NCBI GenBank assembly: GCA_964636385.1 | Contig: CAZWSC010000081.1 | Coordinates: 1 to 41,469, forward strand | Length of the DNA stretch: 41,469 nucleotides | Reading direction: 5' to 3' | From: CAZWSC01 sp964636385 | GTDB taxonomy: Bacteria; Eisenbacteria; RBG-16-71-46; CAIMUX01 | Part shown: positions 32,503-40,332 of the stretch, in pieces | Numbering within the stretch: the first letter of the stretch is position 1 | Layout: every line of letters begins with the position of its first letter | Notes under the pieces: model-generated | The model's input: the letters and a program-made list of their open reading frames with translations, nothing else | What the model was told of the DNA's origin: nothing | The model's database searches: none | Program-made: the position numbers and the translations under genes

Positions 32503-33441
32503 ATGGTTGGTGGTTGTACGGGAGAGCTGCGGATGTCAGGGATGACAGGGAAGCCGGGGCGGAGTCTTGCACCTGCGATGCAGGGGGAACAGGTTTCGCA
32601 TTGTGCTTTCTCAGAATGGAATCTGCCGTCGCTCTCCCGCCTTTCGGTTCTGCGCACCGTGGTCATCCGGGCGCTCCTTTCCTGGGCCCTCGTGCCGGCG
32701 GTCGTTATGCATATTGTAATCTCCACAGTCGCGGTCGTGCCCGATGCCGCCGCCACCTCGCCTGCAGCATCCGCCGCACCGCCCGCTGCAGCCGGGAGCG
32801 GCGGCCCCGAGGTGCTGCTCGCCCCGGTCATGGAGGATCTTCGCGTCCTGTGCGGTTGTGACACCCTGAAAGTCGACTGGCGCGGCCTGGACAGGATCTG
32901 GCGAACGGCGGAGAGGCTGGATTCCCTCAGCATCGCCTCTCCACTGCCATCCAGCGAGCCGGAGAGGCAGACGGACCGGATCGTGGTTCGTCTTCGCGGG
33001 CTTCGTGCGGGCGGAGCTGTCGAGCTGCTTCTCACGGGCGATGTCCTCTGCCTGGACTCGGTGCATGTCTCACGCCGCTCCCTGCGGCGGGGAGGGATCA
33101 TCGGTCCCGGTGACACCGAACTCGTGCGCGGCTGGTTCCCTCCCTCGGCTGCGGGGCAGGAGAGGGAGTGCGTGGAAGGCCTGCATCTTCTTAACAGCGT
33201 GTCGGCGCGAACCCCTCTTGGGCGGTCCGACCTGGGCCCTGCGCCATGGGTCCGCCGTGGCGGGAGCCTTCGGGTTGTATACGCGGCGGCTGCCCTCCAC
33301 CTGGAGGTGCGGGGAGTGGCCCGTGCCGACGGGTGGGAGGGGGATCGAATCCGCCTTCGCATCGACGGAGGCGGCCGGGATTGCGAGGGACTGGTCATAG
33401 GACCAGGGCTGGTGCGCGTTCTGCCGGAAGGGGGTTTCTGA
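32503..33441 (+). CDS. flgA: Flagellar P-ring assembly chaperone FlgA
   Basis: A 312-residue exported protein. A hydrophobic segment near residues 52-75 serves as signal or anchor, followed by an Ala/Pro-rich linker. The C-terminal half has the FlgA/SAF fold: RTPLGRSDLGPAPWVRRGGSLRVVYAAAALHLEVRGVARADGWEGDRIRL and GLVIGPGLVRVL. FlgA helps FlgI assemble into the P ring, and flgI is two genes downstream. The start is uncertain: ATG 32503, ATG 32533 (GGGAGA upstream) or GTG 32659, which would place the hydrophobic stretch at the N-terminus like a normal signal peptide but lacks a Shine-Dalgarno. It shares TGATG with flgH. Confidence 0.8.
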   Translation: MVGGCTGELRMSGMTGKPGRSLAPAMQGEQVSHCAFSEWNLPSLSRLSVLRTVVIRALLSWALVPAVVMHIVISTVAVVPDAAATSPAASAAPPAAAGSGGPEVLLAPVMEDLRVLCGCDTLKVDWRGLDRIWRTAERLDSLSIASPLPSSEPERQTDRIVVRLRGLRAGGAVELLLTGDVLCLDSVHVSRRSLRRGGIIGPGDTELVRGWFPPSAAGQERECVEGLHLLNSVSARTPLGRSDLGPAPWVRRGGSLRVVYAAAALHLEVRGVARADGWEGDRIRLRIDGGGRDCEGLVIGPGLVRVLPEGGF

Positions 33442-34076
33442 TGCGGCGCTGGAGAAGGTCGATCGCCACAGTCCTGATTGCGGCGGCGGCGTTGCCATGT
33501 GTGCTATCCGCCATGTCCCTGAGCGCGGAGGCGACGCAGATCCAGCCGTGCAATCCCTCCCTCTGGAAGGATCACAAGGGGAACCGCTACTCGAACCGAA
33601 AGGCGATGCACGTGGGTGATCTGATCACCGTTGTGGTCGTCGAATCCTCCCAGGGGACGAACCGCTCTTCGCTGTCATCGAAGAAGGAGAGCAAGCTGGA
33701 CATCAACAGCGGCGAGGGCGAAGGCGCCCTGGACTTCTTCAGGCTCTTCCGCCTCGGCAGCAACATCAAGGACGAGACGGACGGAAGCGGCCAGACGTCG
33801 ATCTCGGGACAGCTCACCACGACCCTGACCGTGCGTGTGCGGGAGATTCAGCCTGACGGCTCCCTCGTCATCGAGGGGAGCCGACGCGTGTCTGTGAACA
33901 ACGACGAGGACCTGATCACCCTGCACGGGCTGGCGCGCCCCGAGGACATCCGGGCGGACAACACGATCCTCTCCACCCGGCTTGCGGAGGTGCGGATCAG
34001 CTACAGCGGCAAAGGCCCCGTGAAGTCTGCCGCGCGGAAGGGGATCTTCCAGAGGGTCTTCTCGTGGATCTTCTAG
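33441..34076 (+). CDS. flgH: Flagellar L-ring protein FlgH
   Basis: A 211-residue protein with signal peptide (about 1-31) and the FlgH core: LWKDHKGNRYSNRKAMHVGDLITVVVVESS, LTVRVREIQPDGSLVIEGSRRVSVNNDEDLITLHGLARPEDIRADNTILSTRLAEVRISYSGKG. It forms the bushing in the outer membrane, so the organism is diderm. E. coli FlgH is a lipoprotein; here the Cys in AALPC follows Pro, not a proper lipobox, so lipidation is doubtful. ATG 33441 overlaps flgA by one base; upstream in-frame starts lie inside flgA. Confidence 0.95.
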   Translation: MRRWRRSIATVLIAAAALPCVLSAMSLSAEATQIQPCNPSLWKDHKGNRYSNRKAMHVGDLITVVVVESSQGTNRSSLSSKKESKLDINSGEGEGALDFFRLFRLGSNIKDETDGSGQTSISGQLTTTLTVRVREIQPDGSLVIEGSRRVSVNNDEDLITLHGLARPEDIRADNTILSTRLAEVRISYSGKGPVKSAARKGIFQRVFSWIF

Positions 34077-34211
34077 CGCGGACCACTCACGGGACTCGTG
34101 ACGAGACGCAGGATTGCCACGGGCGTTCAGTTCGGACGGGACAGCCCGGGTTGTGTGTAAGCGCAGGTTGATTGAGGCAGCCGGATCAGGCTGCAGGAGC
34201 GAGGCGACAGG

Positions 34212-35336
34212 ATGATGAAGGCTCAAAGCGGAGCAGGCGGTCTTATCCTCGTGGCGTTGATCATCACAGGCCTCTGTGCACCCCGCTCTGCCGGAGCCGT
34301 GCGGATCCGCGACCTGGCCCACTTCGAAGGTGTGCGGGACAACCAGCTCGTGGGATACGGGCTGGTGATGGGCCTGGACGGTACCGGTGACAGACGCACG
34401 ACCGGGTTCACCCTCCGCTCCATGAGCACGCTGATGGAGAGCATGGGGATCACCCTTTCGCCTGATGAGATGGCGGTCAGGAACGTGGCCGCCGTAATGG
34501 TCACAGCCACCCTTCCGCCGTTTGCCCGGCCCGGCGGTCGGGTGGACGTGACTGTCGCATCGATAGGCGATGCCTCCAGCCTGCGGGGAGGAATACTCAT
34601 ACAGACTCCGCTGGAGGCTGCCGACGGCCAGGTCTACGCTGTCGCGCAGGGCCCTCTCCTTGTGGGAGGGTACGCCGCCGAGGGGCGGGGCGGCGCCAGC
34701 GTACGGCAGAATCTCGTCACCGTGGGGCGCGTTCCCGATGGCGCCATAATCGAGCGGGCGGTTGAATACTCGCTTCCCTCCGAGGGGCACATGCACCTGG
34801 TTCTGAACCGGGCGGACTTCACCACCGTTCAGCGTGTTGCCCAGGCAGTGAACCGGATCACGGCTGGTGGGGCGCAGGCAATCGACGCAGCGACTGTGCG
34901 GATCGACCTCGACATGGTCCGGGGGCTCTCCGCAGTGGAGCTGATGGCACAGATCGGCGAGCTGGATGTCGACCCGGGTACACCCGCGCGGGTTGTGATA
35001 AACGAGCGGACCGGCACCATAGTGGCGGGCGGCGATGTGAGGCTCCTGCCCGTGGCGATTGCACACGGCAGCCTGACCATCCAGGTCGCCTCGGAAACGG
35101 ATGTCTACATGCCGGAGCCCTTCAGCCCTCCCGGCACGACCCCGGTCACCGCTCCGCGCTCGGACATAATCGTCTCCGATCAGGACGGCGCCTTCATAGC
35201 CACGCGCGGCACATCGACACTCGAGGAACTGGCGCGGGCGCTGAACCTGCTGGGAGTCACGCCCAGGGACGTGATCGCCATATTTCAGGCCCTGAAGGAA
35301 GCCGGGGCTCTGGAGGCGGAGCTCGTGGTCCTGTAG
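34212..35336 (+). CDS. flgI: Flagellar P-ring protein FlgI
   Basis: A 374-residue protein, normal length. Signal peptide of about 29 residues, then VRIRDLAHFEGVRDNQLVGYGLVMGLDGTGDRRTTGFTLRSM, FARPGGRVDVTVASIGDASSLRGG, and the C-terminal GTSTLEELARALNLLGVTPRDVIAIFQALKEAGALEAEL, all FlgI hallmarks. It forms the P ring around the rod in the peptidoglycan layer. A 135-base gap separates it from flgH; no promoter stands out there. Starts at ATG 34212 with a second ATG next to it. Confidence 0.97.
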   Translation: MMKAQSGAGGLILVALIITGLCAPRSAGAVRIRDLAHFEGVRDNQLVGYGLVMGLDGTGDRRTTGFTLRSMSTLMESMGITLSPDEMAVRNVAAVMVTATLPPFARPGGRVDVTVASIGDASSLRGGILIQTPLEAADGQVYAVAQGPLLVGGYAAEGRGGASVRQNLVTVGRVPDGAIIERAVEYSLPSEGHMHLVLNRADFTTVQRVAQAVNRITAGGAQAIDAATVRIDLDMVRGLSAVELMAQIGELDVDPGTPARVVINERTGTIVAGGDVRLLPVAIAHGSLTIQVASETDVYMPEPFSPPGTTPVTAPRSDIIVSDQDGAFIATRGTSTLEELARALNLLGVTPRDVIAIFQALKEAGALEAELVVL

Positions 35337-35377
35337 ATGCACCGGCATCAGGCCGGATCATCCCGCATGGAGACAGG

Positions 35378-36385
35378 ATGGACAGCAGCGGAATCAACGG
35401 ATTGAGATCCCCCGGTCTCTCCTTCATCAGGCTTGATACACCATCCCGCACGGGCGAGGCCCGTTCCCTCGCCATGGCGGCTCACCGTGCGGCGGCGACC
35501 GGGGATGCCGGGGCCGCTGCCGCGGCAAGGCAGTTCCAGGCGGTCTTTCTCATGGAGATGCTGAAGCCGCTTACAGAGAGCCTCAGCCGCAATCCCATGG
35601 CCCCCGACGGGGCCGGCAGCGGATCGGAGATCTATGACTGGTTCTGGCGGGAAGCACTGGCGACCGAACTCACCCACGGGTGGCCTCTGCCGGAGATGCC
35701 GGGCGTAGCCGGTGCGGTGCGGAATCAGCCCGGGGAGACAGTTCCGATTACCGCTGCCGACAGGTTCCGGGGTGCCCCGGCCCCGCTGGTACCTGCCGAT
35801 CTCTCTTCGCGCATGCACCTGCCGCCGTCCATTCGGCACACCCTTTCTCCCCCTGCGGTGAGTGGGGCCCGGGAGGCCCGCGCCGGGACAGCGCCGGGCC
35901 CTGCAACACAGCCGGGTCCGCCGCCTGCGCCCTCGGGCCCGCTTCCCGCATCGCCGCCCGGTTCTCCGCCGGGGGCCGGCACGGCCGGCCTCCTCGACAC
36001 CTACGCCGTTCGAGCAGGCAGGCTGTTCGGCGTGTCCCCCAACCTGGTTCGAGCCGTGGTCGAGGTGGAGTCGTCCTGGCGGACCGATGCAGTATCGCCC
36101 AGGGGCGCCGTGGGCCTGATGCAGCTGATGCCCCGGACTGCTGCCGAGATGGGTGTGCGTGATTCAACCGACGCCTGGCAGAACATGTATGGCGGTACGA
36201 AGTACCTGAGCCGTCAGCTCGAGCGTTTCGGTTCGCTGGAGAAGGCGCTCGCCGCGTACAATGCCGGCCCTACAGCGGTCTCCAGACACGATGGGATCCC
36301 TCCCTACCGCGAGACGCAGAACTACGTACGCCGCGTGATCGATGTGAAGGCCCGGTTCGACCGGCAATTTCCCCGGGACATTTGA
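35378..36385 (+). CDS. flgJ: FlgJ-like rod cap fused to a lytic transglycosylase (SLT) domain
   Basis: A 335-residue two-domain protein. Residues about 47-105 match the rod-binding FlgJ N-terminus (AAAARQFQAVFLMEMLKPL and GSGSEIYDWFWREALATEL). A Pro-rich linker (about 120-203) leads to an SLT domain: catalytic Glu231 in VEVESSW, GLMQLMP (246-252), AYNAGP (293-298) and QNYVRRV. The enzyme domain cuts peptidoglycan so the rod can pass. In E. coli FlgJ the second domain is a glucosaminidase instead; here a transglycosylase takes its place. No Sec signal; export is through the flagellar system. Follows flgI by 41 bases. Confidence 0.92.
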   Translation: MDSSGINGLRSPGLSFIRLDTPSRTGEARSLAMAAHRAAATGDAGAAAAARQFQAVFLMEMLKPLTESLSRNPMAPDGAGSGSEIYDWFWREALATELTHGWPLPEMPGVAGAVRNQPGETVPITAADRFRGAPAPLVPADLSSRMHLPPSIRHTLSPPAVSGAREARAGTAPGPATQPGPPPAPSGPLPASPPGSPPGAGTAGLLDTYAVRAGRLFGVSPNLVRAVVEVESSWRTDAVSPRGAVGLMQLMPRTAAEMGVRDSTDAWQNMYGGTKYLSRQLERFGSLEKALAAYNAGPTAVSRHDGIPPYRETQNYVRRVIDVKARFDRQFPRDI

Positions 36386-36390
36386 GATCC

Positions 36391-36418
36391 TCAAGTACCG
36401 TGCTCCTGCGGCCGATGA
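36391..36418 (+). promoter_or_regulatory. Sigma-28 (FliA)-type promoter of flgN-flgK-flgL-fliW-csrA
   Basis: TCAAGTAC (36391-36398), 12 bases, GCCGATGA (36411-36418): seven of eight -10 bases match GCCGATAA. The -35 starts TCAAG like the mglA site. The start would lie near 36425, close to Shine-Dalgarno AGGAGG (36427-36432). Late flagellar genes are the classic sigma-28 targets. Confidence 0.68.
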
Positions 36419-36439
36419 GGTACGGCAGGAGGAAACTCA

Positions 36440-36925
36440 ATGCCGGTTCGCTTGGATCTGGCTCCGCAGGATGCGGTACAGGCGCTGTTTCAGGAACTGG
36501 AGGCGGCGCGTTCTCTCTACCGTGCACAGAAGGCGCTGGAAGACGCGTTGCAGAGAGGCCTGCAGGCCGAGGATCTCAATCCCTTTGTAGCCGACGTGGA
36601 AGCCGCGGCGCGTGACACTGCCGAAGCGGCCACGGTTCGCGCACGCTGGTTCCAGGGGCCGGGTTCCATGGAGCGCTACCTGGACGGAAGAGCCGATGCA
36701 CAGGCCCGCAGGCTGCGGGGGCTGGCGGAGGAAGCCAGGGTGCTCCGTGCCGGGATCCACAACTCCGCCAGGAAATGCGGTTACGTGGCGGGACGTGCAG
36801 CCGAGTGGAGCCATGCACAGATGCAGGCGATGGTCCGCTGGGCGACGCGCGAGGACGATACCTACGGCCGGCCGGAAGACAGGGCGCGCCGCCCTGCTCC
36901 GTCCGTCATGGATACACAGGCCTGA
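36440..36925 (+). CDS. flgN: FlgN-like export chaperone
   Basis: A 161-residue, predominantly helical soluble protein immediately upstream of flgK and flgL, the place of the FlgN chaperone that escorts these hook-junction proteins to the export gate. N-terminal helices (QDAVQALFQELEAARSLYRAQKALEDAL) and the central LRGLAEEARVLRAGIHNSARKCGYVAGR resemble the long-helix layout of FlgN. Sequence similarity cannot be shown by eye, so context carries much of the call. ATG 36440 has AGGAGG seven bases upstream. No flgM gene is seen beside it, although flgM often is. Confidence 0.65.
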   Translation: MPVRLDLAPQDAVQALFQELEAARSLYRAQKALEDALQRGLQAEDLNPFVADVEAAARDTAEAATVRARWFQGPGSMERYLDGRADAQARRLRGLAEEARVLRAGIHNSARKCGYVAGRAAEWSHAQMQAMVRWATREDDTYGRPEDRARRPAPSVMDTQA

Positions 36926-36956
36926 CGGGTCGGTCTGAGATGATCGGAGGGAACCG

Positions 36957-38312
36957 ATGGGAGGTCTGACTCAGGGGCTGGAGACTGCGCGCCGGGCGCT
37001 CCTGGCGCATCAGGCCTCCATGAACGTCACGGGCAACAACCTGGCGAACGTGAACACAGAGGGGTACACGCGCCAGCGCGCCCGCCTGGTCCCGAGTCCG
37101 TCGGCGATAACCCCTTACGGTATCCTCGGAACAGGCGTCGTGATGGAAGGTGTCGACCGCCTTCGCGATGTCTTCCTGGATGCCCAGATCCGCCAGGAGA
37201 TGGGGATGGCCGGCCGCTGGGGAGCGCGCACGAGCGTTCTCAGCAGGATCGAAGGGGTGGTCAACGAGCCCTCGGATGCGGGACTGGCCTCCCTCATGGA
37301 CTCCTTCTGGAACTCCTGGCTGGATCTCTCCAACAACCCCGAGGATGCGGCGGCAAGGTCTGTGGTGCTCCAGCGCGGGGCTGCGCTGGCCCAGGGGATG
37401 CAGCAGCAGGACACGCGCCTCCGAAACGTGATCGAATCGACAGATGTGGATCTCGAGCAGAGGGTGAGCCATCTCAACGCGCGGCTGGAGGAGTTGGCGA
37501 ATCTGAACGCGCAGATCCGTCGGGCGGAGATCGGCGGCGGCGTCGAGGCGAATCTCCGTGACCGAAGGGATCTGATAGTGGATCAGCTGGCGCGCGAGGC
37601 GGGCGCCTCGACGATGGTGCGGATGGATGGATCGGTTGTGGTGCGCCTCGGCGGGCGGACCGTGGTTCAGGGGAACAGTGCGCTGCGGCTGGGAACCCAG
37701 AGGTACAACGAAGGCGGACACGTCAGGGTGAAGGTCATATTCGTCGACGACAAGACCAGTCCGGCTTTTATGAGTGGCGAACTCTCCGGGCTCCTGGAGG
37801 TAAGGGACGAGGTTCTTCCCGACATGCTGGACAGGCTGGACGTGATGGCGAAGGCGCTCATCGATACGGTGAACAGGCTCCACGAGGCCGGGCCGTCCCA
37901 CCTTCCGTTGTTCCGGGGGCACTCAGCGGGCACCGCAGAGCTGGCGCCCGAGGTGGCGAAAGACCCCAGCCAGGTGAACGCAGGCACCACGGGCGATCCC
38001 GGCGACAACGACATCGCCCTTGCGATAGCGGGCCTGCGGGAGGCGAAGCTGCTGGAGCGCGGCACCGCGACGATATCCGACTACTACAGGGGACTCGTGG
38101 CAGACCTGGGGTCGATGGGACAGCAGGCCGCCTTCCTCAGCGAGAGCCAGGAGTCGGCTGTCCGCAGCCTGGAGGCGCAGAGGCAGTCGGTCATGGGCGT
38201 TAACATGGACGAAGAGCTGACAAGGATGATCACGATTCAGACTGCGTACGAGTCGGCAGCCAGGGTCTTCTCGACGATGGGGAAGATGTTCGAGACCCTG
38301 CTCAACATGTAG
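36957..38312 (+). CDS. flgK: Flagellar hook-filament junction protein FlgK (HAP1)
   Basis: A 451-residue axial protein. The N-terminus has NNLANVNTEGYTRQ (27-40), RLRDVFLDAQIRQE and MDSFWNSWLDLSNNPEDAAARSVVLQRG, typical of FlgK; the C-terminus ends NMDEELTRMITIQTAYESAARVFSTMGKMFETLLNM. It is shorter than E. coli FlgK (about 550), lacking part of the variable surface domain. It joins hook to filament with FlgL. Its start lies 31 bases after flgN with GGAGGG upstream; flgL follows after 10 bases. Confidence 0.95.
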   Translation: MGGLTQGLETARRALLAHQASMNVTGNNLANVNTEGYTRQRARLVPSPSAITPYGILGTGVVMEGVDRLRDVFLDAQIRQEMGMAGRWGARTSVLSRIEGVVNEPSDAGLASLMDSFWNSWLDLSNNPEDAAARSVVLQRGAALAQGMQQQDTRLRNVIESTDVDLEQRVSHLNARLEELANLNAQIRRAEIGGGVEANLRDRRDLIVDQLAREAGASTMVRMDGSVVVRLGGRTVVQGNSALRLGTQRYNEGGHVRVKVIFVDDKTSPAFMSGELSGLLEVRDEVLPDMLDRLDVMAKALIDTVNRLHEAGPSHLPLFRGHSAGTAELAPEVAKDPSQVNAGTTGDPGDNDIALAIAGLREAKLLERGTATISDYYRGLVADLGSMGQQAAFLSESQESAVRSLEAQRQSVMGVNMDEELTRMITIQTAYESAARVFSTMGKMFETLLNM

Positions 38313-38322
38313 GAGGCCCGGC

Positions 38323-39234
38323 ATGTCCGCGCGCATTTCCAGCCGTACTCTCTACGACACCATTGCCCTGTCGATCAGCGACCGCTACCAGACGCTGTTC
38401 AAGCTGCAGCTTGGCCTGGCGGACGGGCGCGCCGTGCGCAAGCCCTCCGACGATCCTGTGCGGGCGCACCAGGCGATGTGGTACCGGGAGCGCCTCCGTG
38501 CAACCGATCAATACGAGTCCGCGATCCAGAGCACCCTGTCGCACCTTGCGGGAACCGAGTACACGATGCAGCAGATCCTCGACGCCATGATGGAGGTGCG
38601 GGAACTGCAGGTTACGGGTGCCGACGATGTGACCGGAGAGGACGGCCGCCTGTCGATCGCACGGCGTGTGGATCAGCTCCTGGAGCTGATGGTGGATATG
38701 GCGAACAGCAAGTTTTCCAACGTGTTCCTCTTCTCCGGCAGCCAGACCCTGACCGCTCCCTATGAGGTCGAGAGGGACAGGTCCGGCCAGATAGTCGAAG
38801 TGGCCCAGCGCAGCGGTGGCATTTCGGGCGACCTTGTACGCTCTTTGGGTCAGAACGTTTCACTCACAATCAATACCAGGGGGACCGATCTATTCGGAGC
38901 GGACGGGGAGGTCTTCGACCACCTCATCCGGTTTCGCGACTCCCTGACCGAAGGAGACGGCGACGCCATCCGCGGCCTGGCCGACGGTCTCGATCAGGAC
39001 GTCGACCGTCTGGTGAACGCCATGTCGACCCTGGGATCGCTGACCAGCAGGATCGAGGCTCTGCTCTCGCGGATTACGGATGACAGGGCTGCCTATGAGG
39101 AAGGGCGGTCGAGGGCCGAGGATCTGGACGTGGCGGGTAGCATGGTGGAATACAGCCAGGAACAGGTTGCCCTGCAGGCGGCACTGGCTGTCGGTTCGAA
39201 GATCCTGAACATGAGCCTTCTGGATTACATGTAA
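38323..39234 (+). CDS. flgL: Flagellar hook-filament junction protein FlgL (HAP3)
   Basis: A 303-residue flagellin-like protein. The N-terminal helix reads ISSRTLYDTIALSISDRYQTLFKLQLGLADGRAVRKPSDDPVRAHQAM, with the KPSDDP motif of FlgL. The C-terminal YSQEQVALQAALAVGSKILNMSLLDYM gives the paired D0 helix. MANSKFSNVFLFSGSQTLTAPYE is also typical. It caps the hook-filament junction. AGGAGG lies upstream, within the flgK end region. Confidence 0.95.
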   Translation: MSARISSRTLYDTIALSISDRYQTLFKLQLGLADGRAVRKPSDDPVRAHQAMWYRERLRATDQYESAIQSTLSHLAGTEYTMQQILDAMMEVRELQVTGADDVTGEDGRLSIARRVDQLLELMVDMANSKFSNVFLFSGSQTLTAPYEVERDRSGQIVEVAQRSGGISGDLVRSLGQNVSLTINTRGTDLFGADGEVFDHLIRFRDSLTEGDGDAIRGLADGLDQDVDRLVNAMSTLGSLTSRIEALLSRITDDRAAYEEGRSRAEDLDVAGSMVEYSQEQVALQAALAVGSKILNMSLLDYM

Positions 39235-39268
39235 CAGCCCGGATCCGTCCGGCCGAGGAGAAATCGTA

Positions 39269-39748
39269 ATGATCCTCCGTTCCAACACGATAGGCGAGAT
39301 CGAAGTCCGGGACGACTCAGTGCTGTTCTTTCCGGACGGGCTGGTCGGCTTCCGGGAGCTGAATCACTACATCCTTGCCGACGTGGAGGAGTTCCGGCCG
39401 TTTCTGTGGCTTTTGTCTGTGGATGAGCCGGAGATCGGTTTCGCCATTGCCGACCCCCAGCTGTTCTACAATGACAGATATGAGGTTACACTGTCGGAGG
39501 CGGACAAGGATGTCCTGGACCTCCAGCCTGGAGATACCGTCTCGATCTTCGTGATCGTCTCGATCTCCGAAGGCGGGAAGCGGATCACGGCGAATCTCAA
39601 GGGACCGGTTATCCTGAACACCAGGAATCGTCTCTGCAAGCAGCTTGTGGTGTACAGCCCGGCTTACTCCATCCGCCAGAATGTGCTTTCATTGGAGCAC
39701 GAGCGGACGCCGGTCATGGAGACCGCAAACCGCGGGCGGAGTCGTTAG
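39269..39748 (+). CDS. fliW: Flagellar assembly factor FliW
   Basis: A 159-residue FliW: ILRSNTIGEIEVRDDSVLFFPDGLVGFRELNHYIL, PFLWLLSVDEPEIGFAIADP and ITANLKGPVILNTRNRLCKQLVVYSPAYSIRQ match the family. FliW binds either flagellin or CsrA; when flagellin is secreted, free FliW sequesters CsrA and relieves repression of flagellin translation. It lies directly before csrA and flagellin, the arrangement expected for this feedback loop. ATG 39269 has GAGGAG upstream. Confidence 0.96.
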   Translation: MILRSNTIGEIEVRDDSVLFFPDGLVGFRELNHYILADVEEFRPFLWLLSVDEPEIGFAIADPQLFYNDRYEVTLSEADKDVLDLQPGDTVSIFVIVSISEGGKRITANLKGPVILNTRNRLCKQLVVYSPAYSIRQNVLSLEHERTPVMETANRGRSR

Positions 39749-39809
39749 CAGGAACACCTGGCATTCGCCGATAGAGGGGCGGCAGGGAAAGCCGCTTCGG
39801 GAGGCACCA

Positions 39810-40091
39810 ATGCTGATCCTGACAAGGAAGTTCGGTGAGAACATCCGGATCGGGGACAAGATCAAGATCATCATCCTCGACGTCAAGGGCGGACAGGTGA
39901 AGCTGGGGATCGAGGCGCCTCCCAACATCGCCGTGCACCGCGAGGAGATCTACGAGCGCATTCGTGAGGAGAACAGGCGCGCGTCGGGCATCTCAGCCAG
40001 GGCCCTGAAGGATGTGGCCCAGATTTTCAACCGCGGAGGAAAGGGCCGGAGGCAGGCGGGGAACGGCGAGAAGCCCCCCGGAACAGCCTGA
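39810..40091 (+). CDS. csrA: RNA-binding translational regulator CsrA
   Basis: A 93-residue CsrA. MLILTRKFGENIRIGDKIKIIILDVKGGQVKLGIEAPPNIAVHREEIYERI is the complete dimer-forming core with the Arg of HREEIY used for RNA binding. The C-terminal 35 residues extend beyond the E. coli protein and end in a basic, disordered tail; in FliW-containing species this extension region takes part in FliW binding. ATG 39810 with GGGAGG upstream; earlier in-frame codons lie within fliW. Probably controls flagellin mRNA. Confidence 0.97.
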   Translation: MLILTRKFGENIRIGDKIKIIILDVKGGQVKLGIEAPPNIAVHREEIYERIREENRRASGISARALKDVAQIFNRGGKGRRQAGNGEKPPGTA

Positions 40092-40134
40092 TCCGATCCT
40101 GAGTCCGTTGGTGCGTACCGTCCGGGGCTGTGAG

Positions 40135-40205
40135 GCTCCCGGGCGGTTTCGTTTCTGCGCCCGAAATCCCGTCCGGGAGCTTCGCCCGTGTCGTCTTCCT
40201 TTTCC
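40135..40205 (+). terminator. Terminator between csrA and flagellin
   Basis: GCTCCCGG (40135-40142) pairs perfectly with CCGGGAGC (40173-40180); inner GGGCG/CGCCC offers an alternative stem. A pyrimidine-rich stretch with several T-runs (about 40190-40205) follows. It separates the flgN-csrA operon from the flagellin promoter that begins at 40206. Confidence 0.5.
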
Positions 40206-40233
40206 TAAAGCTCCAGTGGCCGGTTTCCGAGAA
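40206..40233 (+). promoter_or_regulatory. Sigma-28 (FliA)-type promoter of flagellin
   Basis: TAAAGCTC (40206-40213), 12 bases, TCCGAGAA (40226-40233), six of eight -10 bases matching GCCGATAA. The -35 begins TAAAG as in the consensus TAAAGTTT. Predicted start near 40240, leader about 93 bases. Confidence 0.65.
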
Positions 40234-40277
40234 CGGGGATAAGGCCGGCCTCCCTCAGGGCGGCGGCTTAAGCCACA

Positions 40278-40323
40278 GGGTACGGAAACCCGGCCGCCCG
40301 CAGGGCGACCAAGACAAGGAGAG
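40278..40323 (+). promoter_or_regulatory. Candidate CsrA-binding sites in the flagellin leader
   Basis: GGGT (40278-40281) and ACCC (40288-40291) close a hairpin whose six-base loop is ACGGAA, presenting GGA as CsrA prefers. A second GGA lies in the Shine-Dalgarno AAGGAGAG (40316-40323), 34 bases on. Two sites, one masking ribosome binding, mirror the known arrangement in the Bacillus flagellin leader. Confidence 0.55.
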
Positions 40324-40332
40324 TGACTCCAG

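Noticed and set aside
31605..33398. 597-residue minus-strand frame
   Set aside because: Antisense to flgG and flgA, rich in Arg/Ser/Pro, no domain; typical GC-rich shadow.
33675..35348. 557-residue minus-strand frame
   Set aside because: Antisense to flgH and flgI, which are intact; no recognisable fold.
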